Part shown: positions 39,795-47,554 of the stretch, piece after piece
Layout: every line of letters starts with the position of its first letter
Numbering within the stretch: the first letter of the stretch is position 1
Assembly (NCBI RefSeq): GCF_010131535.1
Contig: NZ_WUBS01000004.1
Location: forward strand, 308,114-372,113
Reading direction: 5' to 3'
DNA from: Acerihabitans arboris
GTDB taxonomy: Bacteria > Pseudomonadota > Gammaproteobacteria > Enterobacterales > Enterobacteriaceae
Length of the DNA: 64,000 nucleotides
Program-made: the position numbers and the translations under genes
Notes under the pieces: generated by a model
Told to the model about the DNA's origin: nothing
What the model saw: only the letters and a program-made list of their open reading frames with translations
Databases searched by the model: none

Positions 39795-40427
39795 ATGCCA
39801 ACGATCATCATGGATTCATGCAGCTATACCCGACTTGGTCTAACGGGTTTTTTAACGGACACCGGAGTAAAAAAGCGTAATATCAACATTGTCGCTGACA
39901 TCGGTCAATTGCAGAGTAAATGTTCGCGGGTCAAGCCTGATGTGGTTTTTGTTAATGAAGAGTGTTTTATCCATGAACCGGATGCTACTGAAAGAATAAA
40001 ACGGGTAATCACCCAGCATCCCGATACGTTGTTCTTTATTTTTATGGCTATGACCAATATCCATTTTGAAGACTATCTGTTTGTCCGCAAGAATCTGATT
40101 ATCACCTCAAAATCGATCAAGCCCGAGACTCTGAATTCACTGCTGACAGGCTGCAACAAGCACAAATGCCTGGATGACGCCCATAAGTCGCCGCTCGATC
40201 TCAACCCGGTACGTTTAAGTCAAACCGAATCCAATATGCTGCGCATGTGGATGTCCGGCCATGACACGATCCAGATTTCAGACAGCATGCGGATCAAGGC
40301 CAAAACGGTCTCGTCGCATAAAGGCAATATCAAACGAAAAATCAAGACTCATAATAAACAGGTGATTTATCATGTCGTGCGGCTGACGGATACCGTTACC
40401 AGCGGTATATACGTTAACGCGCGCTGA
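39795..40427 (+). CDS. rcsA: Capsule regulator RcsA
   Basis: 210 residues from the ATG of [15 protein letters not shown], with GAGGG eight bases upstream; the frame is open five codons further but with no ribosome site. RcsA is the auxiliary partner of RcsB, activating capsule genes and repressing flhDC; in E. coli it is degraded by Lon. It closely follows E. coli RcsA ([28 protein letters not shown]), with the LuxR-type helix-turn-helix [21 protein letters not shown] terminator lies 50 bases past the stop. Confidence 0.97.
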   Translation: MPTIIMDSCSYTRLGLTGFLTDTGVKKRNINIVADIGQLQSKCSRVKPDVVFVNEECFIHEPDATERIKRVITQHPDTLFFIFMAMTNIHFEDYLFVRKNLIITSKSIKPETLNSLLTGCNKHKCLDDAHKSPLDLNPVRLSQTESNMLRMWMSGHDTIQISDSMRIKAKTVSSHKGNIKRKIKTHNKQVIYHVVRLTDTVTSGIYVNAR

Positions 40428-40476
40428 TGGCACCGCAATAAACCGCCTTAACGCTTTTTGGCGGGCGGGCGTTTTT

Positions 40477-40508
40477 CGGTATCAGGGCGCCGCCTGATAC
40501 CGTTTTTT
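40477..40508 (+). terminator. Intrinsic terminator of rcsA
   Basis: CGGTATCAGG (40477-40486) pairs with CCTGATACCG (40493-40502), 6-base loop, followed by six U. It sits between convergent rcsA and dsrB. Confidence 0.92.
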
Positions 40509-40517
40509 AGCGCTGGC

Positions 40518-40715
40518 TTAACGCGCAGCCACCAAAGGTTCCACAAAAATCCCGTCAGGGTGACTGGTCTCATTGAAAAACCAGATTGCGGTGGGATAAT
40601 CGTCCAATGCCACCAGGTACATGACCCCTTCGCTGAATTCTTCTATAGCCTGTACGGTACCTTTACGCCGTGGCCCGCCATCGGTCTTCACCGTCACCCG
40701 ATCGTGTAATTTCAT
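40518..40715 (-). CDS. dsrB: Small protein DsrB
   Basis: 65 residues. Matches E. coli DsrB (start [17 protein letters not shown] there; [20 protein letters not shown] here) with [15 protein letters not shown] near the end. Function is unknown; in E. coli its expression depends on RpoS and is affected by H-NS. The order rcsA-dsrB-yodD-DsrA-yedP equals that of E. coli, although dsrB faces rcsA here. RBS AGAGGTAAG precedes the ATG. Confidence 0.93.
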   Translation of the reverse strand: MKLHDRVTVKTDGGPRRKGTVQAIEEFSEGVMYLVALDDYPTAIWFFNETSHPDGIFVEPLVAAR

Positions 40716-40852
40716 GACTTACCTCTGAATGTGTCCGGTGGCTAGTTTAGTACAAAACCGCCCTCCAAGTCAGCCGTTCCCCGGCAGCCCGGGAAATTTT
40801 ATCCGCCGGCCGGCCGGACCAGGGGCGTAGTGCGCCGACATTCGCACTAAAA

Positions 40853-40863
40853 GCTATACTTAA
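40853..40863 (+). promoter_or_regulatory. Sigma-S type -10 element of yodD
   Basis: GCTATACTTAA is identical to the extended -10 consensus reported for sigma-S (K-CTATACTTAA), 40 bases before the yodD ATG. No good sigma-70 -35 hexamer lies 17 bases upstream, which also fits sigma-S. E. coli yodD is a stress-induced gene. Confidence 0.7.
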
Positions 40864-40902
40864 CGGCGGCGCATTTGCAAAACCTCACAAAGGGGAAAAA
40901 TT

Positions 40903-41136
40903 ATGGCCTTTGCTAAAGAATATAACCAGCAACTCAAGCGTGAAATCAGTATCGACGTAGATGCGTTGTTAATCGCGGTCAGGGGAGCGGCAGATCGGGA
41001 AGTTCATGAACATCAAAGCAACGAACATGCTCATATGGTGACGGTCGGCGGGCGGGAATTTACTACCTATGGCGAGCTGGCGGCGGCGTATCAATTAGAT
41101 ATCCGCGATTATACCGTAGGGGAAGTGAATCGTTGA
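40903..41136 (+). CDS. yodD: Stress-induced small protein YodD
   Basis: 77 residues. Aligns with E. coli YodD throughout (KREISIDVDALLIAVRGAAD, VGGREFTTYGELAAAYQLDI, closing VGEVNR). In E. coli it is induced by peroxide, acid and cadmium; its biochemical role is unknown. A GGGG ribosome site precedes the ATG. The sigma-S like promoter upstream suggests stationary-phase expression. Confidence 0.92.
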   Translation: MAFAKEYNQQLKREISIDVDALLIAVRGAADREVHEHQSNEHAHMVTVGGREFTTYGELAAAYQLDIRDYTVGEVNR

Positions 41137-41181
41137 TCGGGTATTTTTTGCACAACTTAACCTTTAGGCCATGCCGTTAAA

Positions 41182-41284
41182 TAAAAAACCCCGGCCTAGA
41201 GAGCCGGGGAATAAATAGCATATCCACTCCGCGGGGACGCGGAAGGAATTCTAAAGTTCGTTACACTAGGAAATCAAATTACCT
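41182..41284 (-). ncRNA. dsrA: DsrA small regulatory RNA (divergent)
   Basis: Minus strand, between yodD and yedP as in E. coli. It carries GATTTCCTAGTGTAACGAA; E. coli DsrA has GATTTCCTGGTGTAACGAA, the segment that pairs with the rpoS leader. A promoter is visible (-35 TTGCCA 41311-41316, 16-base spacer, -10 TAGTAT 41289-41294) giving a start near 41283. The 3' end is a perfect 7-bp GC stem (41189-41195 with 41203-41209) and six U. Length is about 100 bases against 87 in E. coli. The middle stem, used against hns in E. coli, is quite different. The remaining bases 41317-41675 before yedP are AT-rich with no gene seen. Confidence 0.85.
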
Positions 41285-41675
41285 GCACATACTAGCGGCG
41301 CCGCTCAATTTGGCAAGTAACATTACCAATTCTTCTATATACAGTTGTGGTGAAAATGGTCAAACCGATACTTTCGCTGCTGACATGAAAAGCGTAAAAT
41401 CTAAAATAAAATATTATTTATCATATTGTTATAAATACTTTCAGTTATCACGGCACCGTTAAATGAATTGATAATTGCTGTTAAGCATGGAGATTATTTT
41501 AAGAATTTTCTTAACAAACATAAGAAAAAATACTGCATATCAACTAAGGTGGATTGGTATTTTACGCCTCGGCCCGAGATTTTTGCCTCTTGTCCGGCAT
41601 GGCATCGTATATACTCATTTTTATGAGACGACATCAGCCCTCTGTCGCGGCTGTCATAAAAAGGCGGGGAAAAAA

Positions 41676-42470
41676 ATGCCGAGCCTCGAAGACCCATTAG
41701 TGGTAATTACCGATTTGGACGGTTCGTTGCTTGACCACCATACTTACAGCTGGCAGCCGGCCGTGCCCTGGCTCGAAAAACTCAAGGCCAATAATATTCC
41801 GGTGGTGTTTTGCTCCAGCAAGACCGCCGCCGAGATTGTGCCGCTGCAAAATAGCCTCGGTTTTCCGGGCGCATCCTTTATCGCCGAAAACGGGGCGTTG
41901 TTGCAGCTCGACGGCGAGTCGCCCGGTAAAATCATGGGTAAGGATTATGCCGCCATCCGCGCCGCGATGCTGCGGCTGCGCGAAGAGAAAGGGTTTAAAT
42001 TCTTCGGTTTCGGCGATGTGGATGAGAAGCTGGTCGGGGAATGGACCGGCCTTGCCGCCCAGGATGCGCTGCTGGCGCAGCGCCGGGAGGCCTCTGAAGC
42101 CTTTATCTGGCGTGAAAGCGACGAGCGCCTGCGCGAATTTGCCGACTGCCTGGCCGCGGCCGCCCTGGCCGTGACCCAGGGCGGCCGGTTTTACCATGTA
42201 ATGTCCGCCGGTAGCAGTAAAGGCGCCGCAGTACGCCAGCTATTGGCGCACTATCGCCGCCGGGACGGGCGGCAATGGCAGTCAATAGGCTTGGGAGACG
42301 GGCCAAACGATATTTCGCTGCTTGAAGCAGTGGATTATGCGGTCATCATTCGGGGCTACAGCAAAACACCGGTGAACGTCAGCCCACAACAGCGTTATGT
42401 CTATCGCACCAAGGCCTATGGACCAGAAGGCTGGAGCGAAGGGATGGACCATTTTATTACCTCGGCCTAA
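41676..42470 (+). CDS. yedP: Mannosyl/glucosyl-3-phosphoglycerate phosphatase (YedP family)
   Basis: 264 residues from the ATG of MPSLEDPLVV with GGCGGGGA upstream; the frame is open further upstream without support. A HAD-IIB phosphatase: motif I ITDLDGSLLDHHTYSW, motif II FCSSKT, motif IV GLGDGPNDISLLEAVD. The family removes phosphate from mannosyl- or glucosyl-3-phosphoglycerate. With a glucosyl-3-phosphoglycerate synthase next door, the likely product is glucosylglycerate, a compatible solute (inference). The two genes are 71 bases apart and probably one operon. Confidence 0.9.
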   Translation: MPSLEDPLVVITDLDGSLLDHHTYSWQPAVPWLEKLKANNIPVVFCSSKTAAEIVPLQNSLGFPGASFIAENGALLQLDGESPGKIMGKDYAAIRAAMLRLREEKGFKFFGFGDVDEKLVGEWTGLAAQDALLAQRREASEAFIWRESDERLREFADCLAAAALAVTQGGRFYHVMSAGSSKGAAVRQLLAHYRRRDGRQWQSIGLGDGPNDISLLEAVDYAVIIRGYSKTPVNVSPQQRYVYRTKAYGPEGWSEGMDHFITSA

Positions 42471-42541
42471 TCAGCGTCGGATAACTATTTTAAGAGCCTA
42501 TCGAGATAGGTTCGACATGTCATTGCTTGGGGAGTTTACGT

Positions 42542-43762
42542 ATGAGTGATTTTCATCAAAATGGAATTATCGCCAATTTTCACAATCTGTCCGATCGTAA
42601 AGTCGATGAGCTCGAAGCAGAACTGGTGGGATTTTCAAAAAAACGCAAAATGGGTTTAATCCTGCCGTCGTTGTTTTCCGAACTTGAAGGACCGGCATTG
42701 GCCCATATAGTCGACGAAATTGCCAAAGTGCCCTACCTGGAGGAGATTGTCATCGGACTCGATCGCGCCGACCGCGATCAGTTTCTTTATGCCCGTGATT
42801 TTTTTTCCCGGCTGCCGCAGCATCACCGTATTTTATGGAATGACGGGCCGCGGTTAAAAGCCATTGACGCCGAACTGGAAAAAGAGGGCCTCTCGCCAAC
42901 CGAGCCGGGGAAAGGACGCAACGTCTGGTTCTGCACCGGTTATACCCTGGCGTCCGACCGGACCCTGGCGGTGGCGCTCCATGATTGCGATATAGTGACC
43001 TATGAGCGCGGCATGCTGGCACGACTGTTATATCCCGTCGTCCATCCCAAATTCAGCTACGAATTCTGTAAAGGCTTTTATGCCCGGGTGGCCAATGGCA
43101 AAATGAACGGACGCGTGGTGCGGTTATTGGTAGGGCCGTTATTGCGTTCGCTGGAAAATGTTTACGGGCAGTCCCCGTACCTGGATTATCTCAACAGCTT
43201 CCGCTATCCCCTGTCCGGTGAATTCGCCATGCGCACCAGGGTCATGCATGACATGAAGATCCCGGGCGATTGGGGCCTGGAAATCGGCTTACTGTCGGAG
43301 ATTTACCGTAACTATTCGCCAAATCATATTTGCCAGGTTGAAATCGCCGATAATTATGACCATAAGCATCAGCCCCTGGCGGAGGAGGACGGTTCGGGCG
43401 GTCTCAAGCGCATGAGTAATGATATTATCCAGTCCCTGTACAGAAAATTAGCCACCATGGGGGTCAGTTTAACCAGCGACTCATTCAGGGTATTAAAAGC
43501 GACATATTATCGTAACGCGCTCGATATCCTTGAGTTCTATCATCACGATGCCATCATGAACGGGCTGAAGTTCGACCAGCACAGCGAGGAAGCGGCGGTG
43601 GAACTTTTTATGCAATGTATTCTGGATGCCGGACAGGCCTTTATCGAACGCCCGAACGATAAACCCTTTATACCGAGCTGGAGCCGGGTACAATCTGCTT
43701 TTCCCGATATTATGCAGCGTATCTACGACGCGGTGGAAGAAGATAATAACGGGGATGTATAG
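42542..43762 (+). CDS. gpgS: Glucosyl-3-phosphoglycerate synthase
   Basis: 406 residues from the ATG of MSDFHQNGII, with GGAG seven bases upstream. The GT81-type synthase transfers glucose from a nucleotide sugar to 3-phosphoglycerate. Visible features: an N-terminal GT-A strand pattern (MGLILPSLFSELEGPALAHI), the acidic metal site ALHDCDIVTYERGML, and PLSGEFAMRTRVMHDMKIPG (acceptor site region). Homologous genes support glucosylglycerate accumulation under salt with nitrogen limitation in Dickeya. E. coli has yedP but not this gene, so its partner enzyme is complete here. Confidence 0.85.
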   Translation: MSDFHQNGIIANFHNLSDRKVDELEAELVGFSKKRKMGLILPSLFSELEGPALAHIVDEIAKVPYLEEIVIGLDRADRDQFLYARDFFSRLPQHHRILWNDGPRLKAIDAELEKEGLSPTEPGKGRNVWFCTGYTLASDRTLAVALHDCDIVTYERGMLARLLYPVVHPKFSYEFCKGFYARVANGKMNGRVVRLLVGPLLRSLENVYGQSPYLDYLNSFRYPLSGEFAMRTRVMHDMKIPGDWGLEIGLLSEIYRNYSPNHICQVEIADNYDHKHQPLAEEDGSGGLKRMSNDIIQSLYRKLATMGVSLTSDSFRVLKATYYRNALDILEFYHHDAIMNGLKFDQHSEEAAVELFMQCILDAGQAFIERPNDKPFIPSWSRVQSAFPDIMQRIYDAVEEDNNGDV

Positions 43763-43939
43763 TCCCGGTTGGTAACAAATAGGCGTAAAGCGGGCAAGAT
43801 TGAGCGTATTTTGCCCACTTCATGCTTGTGCCATGAGAAATCAGCCGTTATATCTTGCTCATGAGGCGACTATCCTTAAAATAACCCCGGTTTTTCCTCA
43901 GTGCTCAACAAGTAACCTTCCGGGCGGAAATTAATAGTT

Positions 43940-44311
43940 ATGCGCGAACTCAAACCTAATGAACCCCTGGTCGCCGCTCTTGCGCAATGGATTGAGGATC
44001 ACCTGGACCGTGACATCGCGCTGCCTGAGCTTGCCGCCCGTTCAGGTTATTCGGTCTGGCACATGCAAGGCGTGTTCCGCGCGACCACCGGCATCGCGGT
44101 GGGTCGCTACATTCGTGAGCGAAAATTGACGGAAGCGGTGCATCGGCTGCGCAATAGTGATAATAAAATCATAGACATCGCGCTTGATTATGGCTTTAAT
44201 TCCCAGTCACAATTCACCACCTTGTTCAAAAAATATTTCGGCATCACGCCGCAGGCTTGCCGAAACGATCGCTCGATAATATTACCGTTAACCCCTCCCC
44301 TGCGCTATTAA
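43940..44311 (+). CDS. AraC-type regulator of MarA/SoxS size
   Basis: 123 residues made only of the two-helix-turn-helix AraC domain, like MarA (127), RamA and SoxS (107); there is no effector domain, so activity is probably set by its own expression level. First HTH: LPELAARSGYSVWHMQGVFR; second: KIIDIALDYGFNSQSQFTTL with FKKYFGITPQACR. Which member it is cannot be decided here. Promoter region 43763-43939 contains a weak GGGCAA/TTGCCC hairpin that may end gpgS. Downstream lies a candidate small RNA. Confidence 0.85.
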   Translation: MRELKPNEPLVAALAQWIEDHLDRDIALPELAARSGYSVWHMQGVFRATTGIAVGRYIRERKLTEAVHRLRNSDNKIIDIALDYGFNSQSQFTTLFKKYFGITPQACRNDRSIILPLTPPLRY

Positions 44312-44525
44312 GCGCGCCGGCTAAATTTCAGGAAAACCGGTTGGTAGGCTATAAAACGGTGAAAGTGTTATTTTAAAAAAATCAATTCAAACACCGCCAA
44401 TTTCTGCTATTGGGAAATATTGGCGGCATGAGCTTAATTAAATCAATGCCTTTGCTCTGCTAGTTTTCAGATAATTAGCTATTATCCTAATTAGATTATA
44501 ACTATTTAATATAGTCATTCATCCT

Positions 44526-44554
44526 TTGAGTAAAATCTCACTTAAATGTATAGT
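44526..44554 (+). promoter_or_regulatory. Sigma-70 promoter of the candidate small RNA
   Basis: TTGAGT (44526-44531), exact 17-base spacer, TATAGT (44549-44554). Predicted start near 44561. It drives no open reading frame, only about 90 bases up to a terminator. Confidence 0.7.
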
Positions 44555-44560
44555 ATTTCT

Positions 44561-44651
44561 CTGGATTTAGCGTACTATGTATAAGTAAGATTAATTTCCC
44601 TGGTGTAACTTAAGAAGTACTGTTGCCCGCTGTTTTCGGCGGGCTTTTTTT
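44561..44651 (+). ncRNA. Candidate small RNA with DsrA/ArcZ-like seed
   Basis: A free-standing unit with promoter, about 91 bases, and a terminator (GCCCGC 44625-44630 with GCGGGC 44639-44644, then seven U). No protein fits. It contains TTTCCCTGGTGTAAC at 44595-44609. This resembles the conserved seed of E. coli ArcZ (TTTCCCTGGTGTTGG) and the rpoS-pairing segment of DsrA (TTTCCTGGTGTAACG). ArcZ sits elsewhere in E. coli, so identity is open. The rest of the gap (44312-44525, 44652-44969) is AT-rich without genes. Confidence 0.65.
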
Positions 44652-44969
44652 CCATGGCCATGCCTCTGGTTGTAACGCATTCATTTACACCATTTTTTTG
44701 CTTTTGGGACCGCATTTTTTAAAATTCACCATATCCCACAGTTGATTTATACATAATGTCTGCTAATCAACTTAAAATAATGTCTTTCGCCGCGATTTAC
44801 AGCGACAATAATCCCAGGCCGATGACCAATAATAATTTTCTCATTAAGGCGCGCTTTGCAGCCGGTCAAAAAAAATAAAAAGTATAAAAAACCGAGGCCT
44901 GCTTTATCAAGATGGATGCCGGGGCATTAGCCGCCTGACACGGGCGTCAGGCGACAGGCGGGGAGAAAA

Positions 44970-45101
44970 TTAAATTTTGCAGCCTTCACAATCATCTTCC
45001 GCCGTAAAGGCTTCCGGTACCGCTTTGGCTTTTTGTTCAGCATTTTTTTCCGCTTTGACCAATTCAGCGTCAATATCGAATTCAAAAATATCATCGTTCA
45101 T
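44970..45101 (-). CDS. Small acidic protein ending in a Cys pair
   Basis: 43 residues, too short for usual gene finding. Begins MNDDIFEFDIDAELVKAEKN and ends FTAEDDCEGCKI. The acidic helix and C-terminal C-x-x-C suggest a small conserved metal- or redox-linked protein; I believe similar short proteins occur in other enterics but cannot name it. The ribosome site is weak. Confidence 0.55.
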   Translation of the reverse strand: MNDDIFEFDIDAELVKAEKNAEQKAKAVPEAFTAEDDCEGCKI

Positions 45102-45182
45102 GGAGTCAACATCCCGTTGGTTAGCACAGCGTTCATTATAACCGAAACCGCCTGCAAAAGTTAACCCGGCGGGCTATGGACC

Positions 45183-45207
45183 AAAAAAACCCGGCCGGTG
45201 CCGGGTT
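45183..45207 (-). terminator. Terminator after the small basic protein gene
   Basis: AACCCGGC and GCCGGGTT form an 8-bp stem around a 4-base loop (45188-45195, 45200-45207). Read on the minus strand it runs into five further U (45183-45187). It lies 22 bases past the stop of the 32-residue gene, which supports that gene being real. Confidence 0.85.
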
Positions 45208-45229
45208 ACGTCGCGGAAAAAATCCAGGT

Positions 45230-45328
45230 CTAGATTTCCAGCCCTTTTTTGCTCTTTTTGTCCGCGCGCTTTTCCTTCAGTGTTTTTTCCGGTCTCTTCT
45301 TGGCTGACTTGTCCTTACCTCTACTCAT
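45230..45328 (-). CDS. Small lysine-rich protein
   Basis: 32 residues, very basic: MSRGKDKSAKKRPEKTLKEK then RADKKSKKGLEI. It has a ribosome site GAGGT five bases before the ATG and its own terminator. The segment K-T-L-K-E-K-R-A-x-K-K is known to me from small uncharacterised proteins in other Proteobacteria. Nucleic-acid binding is a guess from charge only. Confidence 0.6.
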   Translation of the reverse strand: MSRGKDKSAKKRPEKTLKEKRADKKSKKGLEI

Positions 45329-45435
45329 AAACACCTCGCTTACTTGTCAGATTTAGGGGTTTTACCAAAAGGCTTCCCGATAACACCCGGGCAAGCTAGA
45401 GTTATCAAACCTGGCCCGGAAATGCAAGAAAACGA

Positions 45436-45822
45436 TCAATGGCCCTTATCAGGATGCGCCTTAAGCCAGTTTTCCATGGTATCGATTTCGGCTTTTTGCG
45501 CTTTAATTACGTTTTCCGCCATCTGCCGCATGTGCGGATCTTTACCGTATTTTAATTCGGTCTCCGCCATGGCGATGGCGCCCTGGTGATGAGGGATCAT
45601 GCCCTGGGCAAACGCTACGTCGGGGTCATGGGCCTTAACTCCCTGTTCCATATCCTTGTGCATATCCCGCATGGCGGCCATATAGGCCTGGCTGGACTCG
45701 CTCAGCCCCGCCGGCGACGAATGATCCATTGTCATGCCGGGCATGCTGTCATCAGCCCCAGCGGGGACCGGGACCCACGGCAAGCTCAAAAAACATAGCG
45801 GCAGCATCGAAAATTTGTTCAT
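45436..45822 (-). CDS. Exported DUF305 (CopM-family) protein
   Basis: 128 residues. A signal peptide (about 1-23, cleaved after PAGA) precedes a four-helix DUF305 domain rich in Met and His: SMPGMTMDHS, FAQGMIPHHQGAIAMAETEL, DPHMRQMAENVI. Some family members bind copper or silver in the periplasm. It is downstream of apbE with an 11-base gap and likely in one unit. Confidence 0.85.
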   Translation of the reverse strand: MNKFSMLPLCFLSLPWVPVPAGADDSMPGMTMDHSSPAGLSESSQAYMAAMRDMHKDMEQGVKAHDPDVAFAQGMIPHHQGAIAMAETELKYGKDPHMRQMAENVIKAQKAEIDTMENWLKAHPDKGH

Positions 45823-45833
45823 ATCCTCTCCTG

Positions 45834-46913
45834 TTATTGTCTATGCGCGGTATCGGCCGAAGCGTCCTCCTGGCTGATAATATAGGATTTAAACTGCGGC
45901 GACATCCAGGTGGCAAAACCGGTGGCGGTTTTAGAGATCAGGTAGACCGCCAGGCCCTGCTGTTCGGCCAGCGCCTGGGCCTTTTCGCTGCCCAGCACCA
46001 TCAGGCCGGTATCCCAACCGTCGGCTTCCAGGGCGGTGGTGGCGATAACCGTAGCCGACACCAGCTTGTGCTCAATCGGCCGGCCGGTAACCGGGTCGAT
46101 AATATGCGACACCCTTTTGCCCTGCAATTCATAGTAGTTGCGATAACTGCCGGACGTGCTGATACCGTGCCCCTGCAGGTCGACGACCGCCTGGGCGTCA
46201 ATCTCCTTATCGGTCGGCCGCTGGATAGCCACGCGCCACGGCACGCCCTGCGGCGAAAGACCGCGGGACACCACGGCTCCCCCCACCGACACCAGATAGC
46301 GGGTGATGCCGCGCCGCTCCAGCAGGGCGGCCAGGTGGTCGGTGGCCGCGCCCTCGCCCAGCGTGGAGAGATCAACATACAGATCCGGCAGATCCTTTTG
46401 CAGCCATTGCCCTTTGTCATCTTCAATCAGCCGGAGATGGCGCAGCCCGACCCGCGCGCGCGCCTGGTCGATTTGCCGTTGATCCGGCATGGTGCGCGGC
46501 TGTTTATCGGGACCAAAACCCCACAGATTGACCAGCGGTCCAACGGTGACATCCATGGCGCCGCCGGTTTTCGCCCCAATGCGCAGCGCGGTGGTGACGA
46601 TATCGGCCATATTGGCGGAAACAGGCTGTGGATCGGTGCCGGGATAATGATTGAAACGCGACAAAACCGTATCCTGTTGGTAGGTAGACAACTCATGATT
46701 GTCCTGTTCCAACTGTCGGCTGATGCTGTCCTGTAATCCGGCCAGGACCCCGGCGGGAGGTGATGCCAACGTCACCCGGTAAAACGTCCCCATGGTCTTG
46801 CCCTCCGCCACCCACGCCTGTCCGCCGTCCCGCGGCGCCGGCTTGTCACAGCCGGCCAGCGCCAGGGCGCCTGCCGCCCCGGCGACGAACAGTATTGCTA
46901 TATATTTTTTCAT
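45834..46913 (-). CDS. apbE: FAD:protein FMN transferase ApbE
   Basis: 359 residues (E. coli 351). ApbE attaches FMN to threonines of periplasmic or membrane flavoproteins such as NqrB/RnfG. A lipoprotein signal ends LALAGC (Cys 21). Family motifs: MDVTVGPLVNLWGFGP, DLSTLGEGAATDHLAALL, GGAVVSRGLSPQGVPWRVAI and SHIIDPVTGRPIE. The typical Lys-Gly of the S-x-x-K-G motif reads G-E-G-A here, a small departure from the usual form. Its target protein is not in the window. Confidence 0.93.
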   Translation of the reverse strand: MKKYIAILFVAGAAGALALAGCDKPAPRDGGQAWVAEGKTMGTFYRVTLASPPAGVLAGLQDSISRQLEQDNHELSTYQQDTVLSRFNHYPGTDPQPVSANMADIVTTALRIGAKTGGAMDVTVGPLVNLWGFGPDKQPRTMPDQRQIDQARARVGLRHLRLIEDDKGQWLQKDLPDLYVDLSTLGEGAATDHLAALLERRGITRYLVSVGGAVVSRGLSPQGVPWRVAIQRPTDKEIDAQAVVDLQGHGISTSGSYRNYYELQGKRVSHIIDPVTGRPIEHKLVSATVIATTALEADGWDTGLMVLGSEKAQALAEQQGLAVYLISKTATGFATWMSPQFKSYIISQEDASADTAHRQ

Positions 46914-47091
46914 GAATTTCCCTACTCCAGCCTCAAAACGGGCCTACGCCGCCAGCGCTATGTTAATACGTCTGACTGGGTTTGCAAAAAACAGACCGAA
47001 AAATGGCTGGCGCGGATGATAACGCGCCGTCCCGGCGTGACGCCGGACGCGGGATGGGGATTTAAGGCGAGCCGGAAAAAGCGGGCGGTCA

Positions 47092-47391
47092 TCACCGGTC
47101 GGGATGCGCGCCGCCCTGGGCGTAATTAAACATACGCTGCACGATCTCGTCGGCGCCCTTGATAATATCGGAGAGGTGTTTATCGCTGCGGTTAACCGCC
47201 TGGGAATAGGCAATCTCATGCGCCTCGTCCACCATGGTAATAATACGATCGCGGGTTTCGGTATCGAGATTACCCAATATCGTGGTGATAACCACCTGAT
47301 AGGCATGGGACGTGACGGTAAGAAGCTCTTCGCGGGCTTCCAGCGCCTCGATACGTTCGAGCAGCGCGTCATAAAGCGGATCGTTGGCCAT
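47092..47391 (-). CDS. Small helical protein, possibly IraP-like
   Basis: 99 residues from the ATG of MANDPLYDALLERIEALEAR with GGGAGA upstream; the frame is open further without support. It is helical, with a heptad region at 5-25 and VITTILGNLDTETRDRIITM in the middle. That segment recalls E. coli IraP ([20 protein letters not shown]), the anti-adaptor that protects RpoS from RssB-ClpXP. Lengths are similar (86 in E. coli). The resemblance is weak and by eye only. No operon partner is evident. Confidence 0.55.
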   Translation of the reverse strand: MANDPLYDALLERIEALEAREELLTVTSHAYQVVITTILGNLDTETRDRIITMVDEAHEIAYSQAVNRSDKHLSDIIKGADEIVQRMFNYAQGGAHPDR

Positions 47392-47554
47392 ATATTCTCT
47401 CCCAAATGTCATGCGGGCAATCGCCCCACACCCGCGGCAAAATCGGCCACAGGTGATGCCGTTAGCCTTTTTATTGTTATTGCCAATTGAAAGTATAGTC
47501 AAGACGGGAGCGCGCAATGCCGCGGACGGCATTTATTCCACCCGGACATTGCGC

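Noticed and set aside
40716..40902. DsrA expected between dsrB and yodD
   Set aside because: No seed or terminator is present there; the RNA lies between yodD and yedP instead.
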